Shown here: positions 17,443 to 23,669 of the stretch, one piece after another
Position numbering within the stretch: position 1 is the stretch's first letter
How the letters are laid out: every line of letters begins with the position of its first letter
Assembly (NCBI GenBank): GCA_947304355.1
Contig: CAMZAX010000009.1
Location: forward strand, 1 to 64,000
Direction of reading: 5' to 3'
Source: an uncultured Selenomonadales bacterium
GTDB taxonomy: Bacteria > Bacillota > Negativicutes > Selenomonadales > Selenomonadaceae
DNA: 64,000 bases
Program-made: the position numbers and the translations under genes
Notes under the pieces: generated by a model
Told to the model about the DNA's origin: nothing
The model's database searches: none
The model's input: only the letters and a program-made list of their open reading frames with translations

Positions 17443-17666
17443 CAGTCAACCTCTATAAGTTCGTGACGTTCAAATTTTCCGCTTTTTATTCTGCTTTTGA
17501 GTTCTTCGATATTCTCGTCGCTCCAGAACGGGTCGAGTTCCAATTTCCCGCCATATTTTACGCTGTTCATTAAAATTTTCACGCAATCAATTATACTCAT
17601 GCCCGTTGTCTCTTTAAATTCTTTCAAGTCCTTGCCGTCAACCGCTATGCTTATCGTTTCTGTCAT
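17442..17666 (-). CDS. RelB/YefM-like antitoxin of the YoeB pair
   Basis: 74 residues from the ATG at 17666, which follows GGAGGCGATAAA; a longer open frame reads back into the promoter cassette and is discounted. The N-terminal half (TISIAVDGKDLKEFKETTGMS) resembles the ribbon-helix-helix/RelB-DinJ type, and the acidic C-terminus (DENIEELKSRIKSGKF) is the usual toxin-binding tail. Antitoxin and toxin together should autorepress the promoter at 17686-17714. Confidence 0.8.
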   Translation of the reverse strand: MTETISIAVDGKDLKEFKETTGMSIIDCVKILMNSVKYGGKLELDPFWSDENIEELKSRIKSGKFERHELIEVD

Positions 17667-17685
17667 TTTTATCGCCTCCGACGAA

Positions 17686-17750
17686 AGTTTAGCAAAAAAT
17701 TTCTGCGCCGTCAACGAAAAACCCTCCGACTTGCCGCCGAAGGGCTTTTT
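17686..17750 (-). promoter_or_regulatory. Terminator-promoter cassette, copy b
   Basis: Minus strand: stem CCCTTCGGCGG..GTCGGAGGG and T-run (end of the HepT gene), -35 TTGACG (17709-17714), 17 bases, -10 TAAACT (17686-17691), then the antitoxin gene at 17666. Confidence 0.75.
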
Positions 17751-18085
17751 TACCGTTCAAGAATTTTTTCTATATGCAGTTTCATTTCCGGAAAATCTTT
17801 TGTCACCGTCTCATATACATCGAGCATATTCAACGTTTCATACTTATGCGCCACTATATCTCTGAATCGCGCCGCACTTTTCCACTCCACTTGCGGATAA
17901 TTTTCTCTAAATTCCATTGTTAAATGCTTTGTCAGTTCGCCGATATTTATTGCCGTCATTCCTACTGCTCTTTTTGTTTTTTCATCTGCTAAAAATTCTT
18001 TCGGAGTTATATTTTCTACGAATTTCATAGCTAAATCTATTTCCGAGCATATTTTTTCCAGTGCAATTCGCTCCCTATGCTGCAT
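17750..18085 (-). CDS. hepT: HepT-type HEPN RNase toxin
   Basis: 111 residues from the ATG at 18085 (AAGGAGA upstream; a TTG nine bases earlier is too close to the SD). All-helical HEPN protein of the DUF86 type. The segment RFRDIVAHKYETL carries the R-x4-6-H RNase signature with following Tyr that MntA-type partners AMPylate. It overlaps the MntA gene by 11 bases. Forms the toxin half of a type VII toxin-antitoxin pair. Confidence 0.88.
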   Translation of the reverse strand: MQHRERIALEKICSEIDLAMKFVENITPKEFLADEKTKRAVGMTAINIGELTKHLTMEFRENYPQVEWKSAARFRDIVAHKYETLNMLDVYETVTKDFPEMKLHIEKILER

Positions 18086-18362
18086 ATATTTCAATCTCCT
18101 TTTCTATTTCCAGCATACTGTCTTTTTTTAGCGGACCATGTATTATGTCTACGTTTACTCCGAACTTTTCTTCCAATTCATTCATCAAACCTGCCAAAAC
18201 AAATAATGATACCGTACTCGTTTCAAATTCAACTATCAAATCTACGTCGCTGTTTTCGCGAAAATTTTTCGTCGCTCGCGAACCAAATAACTTTACTTTC
18301 TTTATTCCGTACTTTGGAGCTATTTTTTCTACCGTTTTTGTTATTTCTTCTGTCGTCAACAT
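18075..18362 (-). CDS. mntA: MntA-type minimal nucleotidyltransferase antitoxin
   Basis: 95 residues from the ATG at 18362, preceded by GGATGTG. It shows the GSx10DxD motif of DNA polymerase-beta-like minimal nucleotidyltransferases (GSRATKNFRENSDVD) and a third acidic strand (VNVDIIHG). MntA antitoxins neutralise HepT by adding AMP to its Tyr. The upstream extension of the frame belongs to the promoter cassette. Confidence 0.88.
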   Translation of the reverse strand: MLTTEEITKTVEKIAPKYGIKKVKLFGSRATKNFRENSDVDLIVEFETSTVSLFVLAGLMNELEEKFGVNVDIIHGPLKKDSMLEIEKEIEIYAA

Positions 18363-18381
18363 TTTCATCACATCCGAACAA

Positions 18382-18427
18382 ACTTTAGCAAAAAATTTCT
18401 GCTCCGTCAACGAAAAAACCCTCCGAC
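18382..18427 (-). promoter_or_regulatory. Terminator-promoter cassette, copy c (half terminator)
   Basis: Minus strand: GTCGGAGGG and T-run, then -35 TTGACG (18405-18410), 17 bases, -10 TAAAGT (18382-18387), driving mntA-hepT. The left arm of the hairpin is missing; the Nif11 peptide gene runs straight into it. Confidence 0.7.
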
Positions 18428-18556
18428 CGTGTCCAAATCGTAGCCTTCAGCTTTCGCCAGCGCGATTATCTGTGATTCGTTTTCAATGCCGACAAATTTT
18501 GCTGCAAATGCCTTGTCGCTCCGGATTCTAGTCTTAAATTCTGCCAAACCTTTCAT
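18407..18556 (-). pseudogene. Truncated Nif11-like leader peptide
   Basis: 49 codons from the ATG at 18556 (GGGAGG SD). Residues 1-42 match the Nif11 RiPP leader domain: FKTRIRSDKAFAAKF, then ALAKAEGYDLD. Normal precursors continue with a helix, a GG cleavage site and a core peptide. Here the last codons (TVGGFFR, stop) are supplied by the terminator-promoter cassette, and the stop lies in its -35 box. The gene therefore looks 3'-deleted. The short product could still be translated. Confidence 0.65.
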
Positions 18557-18597
18557 TGTTATCAGCCTCCCAACCAAAATTTTAAGGTGGAACAAGT

Positions 18598-18619
18598 GTA
18601 TATATATATATACTGTCAA
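18598..18619 (-). promoter_or_regulatory. TTGACA box next to a 16-bp TA palindrome
   Basis: On the minus strand TTGACA (18614-18619) is followed directly by GTATATATATATATAC, a perfect palindrome, about 40 bases before the Nif11 gene. It may be a promoter with an operator in the spacer. The -10 box is unclear. Confidence 0.35.
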
Positions 18620-18644
18620 GAATTTCCGAAAATATTTTTTCGAG

Positions 18645-18731
18645 TAAAAAAATCCGCTATGGCGGACGATTGCTGACCGGCAATAAAAAAACGGGCTCAA
18701 CTCCAATTTTCGGAGACAAGCCCTAATTTTT
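18645..18731 (-). terminator. Two consecutive terminators after the substrate-binding protein gene
   Basis: First stem GGGCTTGTCTCC / GGAGTTGAGCCC with a T-run (18686-18731), then a short TCCGC / GCGGA hairpin with seven T (18645-18668), both reading on the minus strand. Confidence 0.8.
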
Positions 18732-18740
18732 TTGAGAATT

Positions 18741-19586
18741 TTACTGTTTCAAGCCGATGTGAGTAATATTATCGTGATAATACGGGTCGCTGATGATAAT
18801 TCCGGCTGGTTGGTCAATGTTCGCGGGTATAAGCGTGCTTTCCTTTGGAACTGCAACCCAAAAAACGACGTCCGCGCCCTTCGACGAGAGAATCGACGCC
18901 CTTGCCGCGCTGTCTATGCTTACGAGTTCGATATTTTTGTTTATGCGCCGAGAAATTTCAGCCAAAACCGCCGTGGAGAAACCTGCAGGCGTTCCGTCAG
19001 CCAAAATCATGTCGAACGGCGGCAAATCGCCAGTCACGGCAACTTTTATCGTGTCCGCGCCGTCGATGTGCGTTATCGGGACGACAGGCGGCTCCGCGCC
19101 GGCTTTCAAGTCGGTAATATATTCTTTCGTCAGCTTAATCAACGTGCCGTCGGTCGTCATTGCCTTAATCGCCTTGTTCAGGTCGTGTTGGAGCATTTTA
19201 TCGCTCTCGCGCACGGCAAAGCAGAACGAATCGCTCAAAATTTTTTCTGTAGTCAAAATTTCGCGGTTATCGGTTCGTTGCAACATGTAATCGGCGACGT
19301 GTTGATATGTGCTGAGCATTTCGATTTGATTTGCGTCGAGAGCCATTTGCATATCGTTCATTTTGTCGAAGTATTTGTATTCGGCACCGAGATTTGCTTT
19401 CGACGGGCGATAACTTTTCTCCAGCTTCTTCATCAGCTCGTTGTATTCGATTTCGCTTACGTTCAGATGAGTTATGACGCCGATTGTGGCTTTTTCCTTA
19501 GGCAGTTTTGGCTTTGACGCGTTATCGCCGCCGCAACCGGTCATCAGCAGAGCCGCCGCGCAGATTGCAACAAGAAATTTCTTCAA
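18741..19586 (-). CDS. Solute-binding lipoprotein, amino-acid type (SBP_bac_3)
   Basis: 281 residues. A lipobox (LLMTGCGG, Cys at ~18) anchors it to the outer face of the inner membrane. The mature part has two substrate-binding-protein-like halves; VAVTGDLPPFDMILADGTPAGFSTAVLAEISRRI is a classic family 3 start, yet it begins only near residue 180. The N-terminal half (ATIGVITHLNVSEIEYNELM) looks like the end of a similar domain. The order suggests a permuted or partly duplicated binding protein. No permease or ATPase genes are adjacent. The start is TTG with GAGGAG upstream. Confidence 0.7.
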   Translation of the reverse strand: MKKFLVAICAAALLMTGCGGDNASKPKLPKEKATIGVITHLNVSEIEYNELMKKLEKSYRPSKANLGAEYKYFDKMNDMQMALDANQIEMLSTYQHVADYMLQRTDNREILTTEKILSDSFCFAVRESDKMLQHDLNKAIKAMTTDGTLIKLTKEYITDLKAGAEPPVVPITHIDGADTIKVAVTGDLPPFDMILADGTPAGFSTAVLAEISRRINKNIELVSIDSAARASILSSKGADVVFWVAVPKESTLIPANIDQPAGIIISDPYYHDNITHIGLKQ

Positions 19587-19690
19587 GACAAATCAACTCC
19601 TCAAAATAATTTCGCCGATTATAACACATTGGGCAAAAAAAATCGCCCTGCAATCGTTGCGAGCGAAAATTTTCCTTCGACAAACGAAAA

Positions 19691-19722
19691 GCCCTCCGAC
19701 GCGACCGCCGAAGGGCTTTTTT
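19691..19722 (-). terminator. Terminator after double-glycine peptide gene
   Basis: Minus strand stem GCCCTTCGGCG / CGTCGGAGGGC followed by TTTT. The sequence beyond it keeps a decayed remnant of the cassette promoter. Confidence 0.75.
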
Positions 19723-19785
19723 GATTCGTTTTGCGACCGTTACGCCGAATTATCGACGAGCCGCGATTTTTTCCGTCGAAACGGA

Positions 19786-20151
19786 TTAGAAGTTGTAATC
19801 GCCGGGCATGTCTTGCAATTTTTTGCCGTACTTTTCGCAGGCGAATTGAAATGCTTGCTTGCGCGTAAGTTCTTGACCGTCTTTGAAGTATCTGTTGGAG
19901 CCACCCCAGCTCGTGTCGACACTGATTCCGAGTTGATTCCAACCTTTGACGGCTTCACCTGAAACTGTACCGAACTGGAAAAATGCTTTTGTTGCGCCGA
20001 AACGATCACACAGTCCCGCCAAATCGTTCAGGAAGCGGGTGTCTGCAGCTGTTTCGTTGTACGTGCCGCCTGCGACCTGTTCGAGCTGCTCATCGGTGAG
20101 CTGTTCGAGCTCCGCATTGATTTTTTTGATGTTTTCTTCTCTGTTTGCCAT
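19786..20151 (-). CDS. Double-glycine leader secreted peptide (bacteriocin/RiPP-like), A
   Basis: 121 residues from the ATG at 20151 (AAGGAGAC SD). The leader ends LEQLTDEQLEQVAGG (GG at 28-29), the type cut by peptidase-containing C39 ABC exporters. The ~92-residue mature part has Cys, many Gly/Phe/Trp, and a basic helix RKQAFQFACEKYGKKL near the end. A related C-terminal pattern (Tyr-Phe, then Thr-Arg/Gln-x-x-Ala and a helix) appears in the peptide at 41228. No exporter or maturase is in the window. A toxin or signalling role is inference. Confidence 0.6.
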   Translation of the reverse strand: MANREENIKKINAELEQLTDEQLEQVAGGTYNETAADTRFLNDLAGLCDRFGATKAFFQFGTVSGEAVKGWNQLGISVDTSWGGSNRYFKDGQELTRKQAFQFACEKYGKKLQDMPGDYNF

Positions 20152-20187
20152 TTTTATCAGTCTCCTTTTGATTTTTGATTGGCTTGT

Positions 20188-20259
20188 TGCCTTTCTGTCA
20201 CTTATACGCAGGAGATCCGATTTCGTTACAGAGTTTAGCAAAAATTTTTCAGTTGGCAA
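20188..20259 (-). promoter_or_regulatory. Promoter and conserved 5' leader of double-glycine peptide A
   Basis: -35 TTGCCA (20254-20259), 16 bases, -10 TAAACT (20232-20237). The transcript start region reads TGTAACGAAATCGGA then a CGTATAAG block, almost the same as that before the peptide gene at 41228. The -35 box overlaps the last codons of HAD C. Confidence 0.65.
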
Positions 20260-21328
20260 GCTTAACGTTGTCGCCGTAAATGGTCTTGAATTCGTCGCGC
20301 ATGGAAATCGGGTTCCAGCCGCGCTTGAGAGCCAACGCAGTGTCGCTTGCCGCGCGTTTCGGGTTGCCGAATTCGCGAGTCGTGTCGTCGCAAATCACGA
20401 AGAACGACATTGAACGATATTTGTTGTCTTGAAGCGTATATTCGAGCATACCGCTGTCGCCGGTCGAATTTCCGAACGCAAGGACGGGTTTTTTGCCGAT
20501 TTGATTGAGGATGCTGAAAATTTTTATGGTTTTTGCGTTGTCCGTGAGCGGCTTGCCGGAAATGACGATTTTTTCCTTGAAACGGTCGTAAAAATGGTCG
20601 TGCGGATTATCTTTGCCGGTTATGCCCGTCGACGTGTAATTGAAATCGGAGCCGAGAATTCTGTCAAATTGAATCGGGATGACGCCGTTGACGAGTTCGC
20701 GGGTGGTGCTGACGCCGCAAGCCGAATCGATGTAGACTTGAAAGCCGTTATTGGTCAAGTAGGACATAATTTCGACCATAGGCAGATAAAAAGCCTCGCC
20801 GCGCTTGAGGTTGGTCAAGCCGCTCTCGTTGTCGTTCATGAAGTTGCGGACATAAGCGCGATATTCTTCGTCGGTCATGCCGGCGTAGACCGCAGTGAGC
20901 CCTTCGAGGTGCAATTTGTCTTCTGCCGGCGTAAGTTTCTGATGATTGTAGTATTTGGGCTTGATTTTCTTGGCAAGGTCGATATATTTCTTCGGCGCGG
21001 TGTAATTCGGGTCTTCAAGGACGCGATGAATGAACATAATCTCTTGAAAGTAAATCGGAGCGGTTTCGCAGTAAAAAGTACCGTCCATATCGAAAGTTGC
21101 GATACGATCTTCGGGCGGAATGTAATTCGCGCTGTAAGGATTTGTCACGTCTTCAACGAATTCGATAATTTTCGCTTTGGTCGGCGAATCGTCGTTCCAA
21201 TATTGGAAATCGGACGCGTTTTGGACGTGAATGGCGGCGATTTCGGCGCGAGTGGCGGCGTCGGACACGCCGAACGAGCCCAAAGCGATTAAACCCGCCG
21301 CGATAGCCGCCAAAAGTTTTTTCTTCAT
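20249..21328 (-). CDS. Exported HAD-superfamily phosphatase (paralogue C)
   Basis: 359 residues, signal peptide at 1-24 (AAGLIALGSFGVSDA). HAD motif I is FDMDGT, with IDSAC where motif II Ser/Thr is expected and GNSTGDSGM as motif IV. It is related to paralogues A and B along its whole length (also ending in an MRDEFKTIYGDNVK segment) but lacks the 161-bp identical 5' end. It stands alone with an AAGGAGG SD. Substrate unknown. Confidence 0.85.
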   Translation of the reverse strand: MKKKLLAAIAAGLIALGSFGVSDAATRAEIAAIHVQNASDFQYWNDDSPTKAKIIEFVEDVTNPYSANYIPPEDRIATFDMDGTFYCETAPIYFQEIMFIHRVLEDPNYTAPKKYIDLAKKIKPKYYNHQKLTPAEDKLHLEGLTAVYAGMTDEEYRAYVRNFMNDNESGLTNLKRGEAFYLPMVEIMSYLTNNGFQVYIDSACGVSTTRELVNGVIPIQFDRILGSDFNYTSTGITGKDNPHDHFYDRFKEKIVISGKPLTDNAKTIKIFSILNQIGKKPVLAFGNSTGDSGMLEYTLQDNKYRSMSFFVICDDTTREFGNPKRAASDTALALKRGWNPISMRDEFKTIYGDNVKLAN

Positions 21329-21374
21329 GATAAAACCTCCTTGAAATGATTCGGCGCGATTATAACACGTCGGT

Positions 21375-21410
21375 AAAAAAAAATCTGCCCGAAGGCAGAT
21401 AAAATTTTTT
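21375..21410. terminator. Bidirectional terminator
   Basis: A-run, ATCTGCC, CGAA loop, GGCAGAT, T-run. It ends the CBS-ACT gene on the minus strand. Confidence 0.85.
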
Positions 21411-22066
21411 CAGCCGATTTTGGCGATGTGAACGACTTTGTAGCCGCGAGCCTCAAGAATTTGTTTAACGTCGTCGAAACCTTCGGGGCGGTCGTCGAGG
21501 CGCACGACAAGTTCGTAACGATTATTTTTGTGGCGGCAAGTGATGAAACTGTCGATATTGATGCCCTTGTCCGCGAAAATTTTGGTAATCTCCGCCATGA
21601 CGCCGACTTTGTTGTCGACTTCCAACGTCAAGCGGGTTTTTCCGCCGATTAAGCCCATGACTTTGATAAACGTCTTGAGAATATCGGTCGCGGTGATAAT
21701 GCCGACGAGCGCGCCGACGTCAGACAGGACGGGCAAGCCGCCGACTTTGTGTTGATACATGATTAACGCCGCCTCTTCGAGCGTCGCGCCTTCGTTTACG
21801 GTGATAACTTCTTCATGCATGATGTCGCGCACGGAAATTTTGTCGAGCAACGAGCGAATTTCAAATTTCGACAGCGTGGTAGCGGGGCTGGGTGCCACGC
21901 GCATAATATCGCGGTCGCTGAAGTATCCTACGAGCTTTCCGTCGTCGACGACGAGCATTCTGTGGAACTTGTACTTTTTCATGAGGCGATCTGCCTGCTG
22001 AATCGTCGCGTCGCTAGATACGTACACGGGGTGCTTTGTCATTCTTGACGCCACAAACATTTTCAT
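21410..22066 (-). CDS. CBS-CBS-ACT domain protein, AcuB-like
   Basis: 218 residues. Two CBS repeats (residues ~5-58 and ~75-132: MTKHPVYVSSDATIQQADRL and IMHEEVITVNEGATLEEA) are followed by an ACT-like domain (residues ~140-212: TRLTLEVDNKVGVMAEITKIFADKGINI). The architecture is that of AcuB-type regulators that sense adenine nucleotides and amino acids. The ATG overlaps the stop of the toxin gene by four bases (ATGA). An in-frame ATG two codons later has better SD spacing. Confidence 0.85.
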   Translation of the reverse strand: MKMFVASRMTKHPVYVSSDATIQQADRLMKKYKFHRMLVVDDGKLVGYFSDRDIMRVAPSPATTLSKFEIRSLLDKISVRDIMHEEVITVNEGATLEEAALIMYQHKVGGLPVLSDVGALVGIITATDILKTFIKVMGLIGGKTRLTLEVDNKVGVMAEITKIFADKGINIDSFITCRHKNNRYELVVRLDDRPEGFDDVKQILEARGYKVVHIAKIG

Positions 22067-22434
22067 GCCTCCTCCGGCGTTTCGGGTTCAATCAAAATTT
22101 TTATGAGCTGTTCAATTTGTTTGTCGCTTACAATGCGGATGTCGTCTTTTTTTGAGTAAATTGTTACGAGATAAATCTTTTCGTCGATGACGACGTAATA
22201 AATGATGCGGAAACCGTGAGATTTACCGACGTTGGTTGAGCTGTTGGCAACGCGAACCTTATACGCCGCCGTATTTACGGGCAAATTCAAGCCGTCCATT
22301 TTATCGCCGACCAAATTGCCCTGTTCGAGTTCGTCAGTTACCGTTTTTATGTCAGCGTCAATTTTCAAAAATTTTTTCTTCCGAACGTAAAACCTGACGT
22401 CATTTTGAAAATATTTAGTCGGTATTATTTTCAT
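22063..22434 (-). CDS. RelE/ParE-superfamily toxin
   Basis: 123 residues with the RelE-like pattern: an N-terminal helix hairpin (FQNDVRFYVRKKKFLKIDADIKTV), then strands KVRVANSS, GFRIIYYVV and IYLVTIYSKKD. It resembles HigB/RelE toxins in length and strand order. It overlaps the upstream small gene by 20 bases. Ribosome-dependent mRNA cleavage is inferred from family only. Confidence 0.8.
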   Translation of the reverse strand: MKIIPTKYFQNDVRFYVRKKKFLKIDADIKTVTDELEQGNLVGDKMDGLNLPVNTAAYKVRVANSSTNVGKSHGFRIIYYVVIDEKIYLVTIYSKKDDIRIVSDKQIEQLIKILIEPETPEEA

Positions 22435-22594
22435 TTGCTTTCTCCTGCTCTATCAGCGCGTTCATTTCGGCGAAGAAATCTTCCAGCGAGGGTTCGGGCA
22501 ATCTTCCCGCCCGCATTTCGCGAATTTCCAAAAGCGAGCCTACAATCGACATTTCGACGGGGATATAGCGTTCGTAATTTTCCTGACTTTCCAT
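22415..22594 (-). CDS. Putative antitoxin of the RelE-like pair
   Basis: 59 residues from the ATG at 22594 (GGAGG seven to eight bases upstream). The protein is small and acidic with a predicted helical C-terminus (LEDFFAEMNALIEQEKANENN). No DNA-binding motif is obvious. Position upstream of and overlapping a RelE-like toxin is the main argument. Confidence 0.6.
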   Translation of the reverse strand: MESQENYERYIPVEMSIVGSLLEIREMRAGRLPEPSLEDFFAEMNALIEQEKANENNTD

Positions 22595-22634
22595 ATTGAT
22601 AACCTCCATTCGTTTTCTGCGCGAAGTTCAAAGT

Positions 22635-23669
22635 TTAGCGGCGCGAATTTTTATCGAAGAGCCGTTGCAACTCGTCGAAGGGCAAGATTTTTAAATGCGC
22701 CAGCTTGTTGCGGACTTCGCGATACATTTCCAAATCGTCGGCGTCTTCGTTATCAAGAAGCCAGCGTTTGAGTGCGAACAGCCCGAAAAGGTTGCCGATT
22801 TCCAATTCTTCGGGCGCGTCGGGATAGGGCGGCGTCGTTTTCAACGTCATTTCGTATTTTTTGATAAAGTTGCGGCGGAAGGTTTCGACGAGCGGGAAGA
22901 CCAATTTCATTTGCGTCATCCAAATGGCGCGGTCAATGTCTTCAGCCGATTTGTGCGACGTGAAAGCGTCCGTGCTCAAAATATTTTCAAAGACGACGGC
23001 GGGATTTTGCAAGAGCGATTCGCCGCGCCGAATGCACTCCGCGCCGAATTCGACATCGCCTTCGGTGAGCGCGGACACCAGCTCGGCAAGATATTGTTTC
23101 ATGAGATGATTCGCCTTGCCGAATTCCGCCGCGACAAAAATATTGAACGCAAAGCAATCGTAATCGCTGATTCGTTTCGCGTAAGACAGCACCTCGACGC
23201 CCGCCGCGTCCGCGAAGTTCAAAGCGTCGCCGGTCTCCAAAAGGAAAACGCCGCCGCGTTTGCCGCCCAAGAATTTGTGATAATCGGCAATGAACGCGAA
23301 CCACTGCTTAACCTGCGCGGGCTCGGCGTTGCGAATCCAAATGCAGGAGCTGTTGAGTGAAATGCCCGTGCGTTGCGCAATGAATCGCGCGTAAGCGGTC
23401 TCGTTGACGGGTCGGAAGCCGTCCTTCGCCTCGCAAAATTCCTCGAAGACGAATTCGGGCGGCTCGGAAATATTTTCGGCGTCGACGACTTCAATGCTGA
23501 GCGTGCCGCTTTTGCGCAGTCGCTTATCAAAAACTTCGCGCATCGTGTCAAGCCAAGGAACGCGTTCGGGCAGGCGCAGGACGACGCTTTTGCCGTTAGT
23601 CAAGTTGTCGGCGGCGTCGCGAATGAATCTGCGCGGGCTGTTGAATTGTTGCCACCAAATTTTATCCAT
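22635..23669 (-). CDS. Uncharacterised protein with HEPN-like C-terminus, partner of the large ATPase
   Basis: 344 residues, not recognised as a whole. Residues ~10-150 resemble a degenerate P-loop fold (NGKSVVLRLPERVPWLDTM, then strands SIEVVD and GGVFLLETGD) lacking Walker residues. The C-terminal ~80 residues are helical and contain EVRNKLAHLKILPFDEL, an R-x4-H signature of HEPN RNases. Its start overlaps the end of the 1737-residue ATPase gene by eight bases, so the two are coupled. A nuclease effector and ATPase sensor relation is inference. Confidence 0.5.
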   Translation of the reverse strand: MDKIWWQQFNSPRRFIRDAADNLTNGKSVVLRLPERVPWLDTMREVFDKRLRKSGTLSIEVVDAENISEPPEFVFEEFCEAKDGFRPVNETAYARFIAQRTGISLNSSCIWIRNAEPAQVKQWFAFIADYHKFLGGKRGGVFLLETGDALNFADAAGVEVLSYAKRISDYDCFAFNIFVAAEFGKANHLMKQYLAELVSALTEGDVEFGAECIRRGESLLQNPAVVFENILSTDAFTSHKSAEDIDRAIWMTQMKLVFPLVETFRRNFIKKYEMTLKTTPPYPDAPEELEIGNLFGLFALKRWLLDNEDADDLEMYREVRNKLAHLKILPFDELQRLFDKNSRR

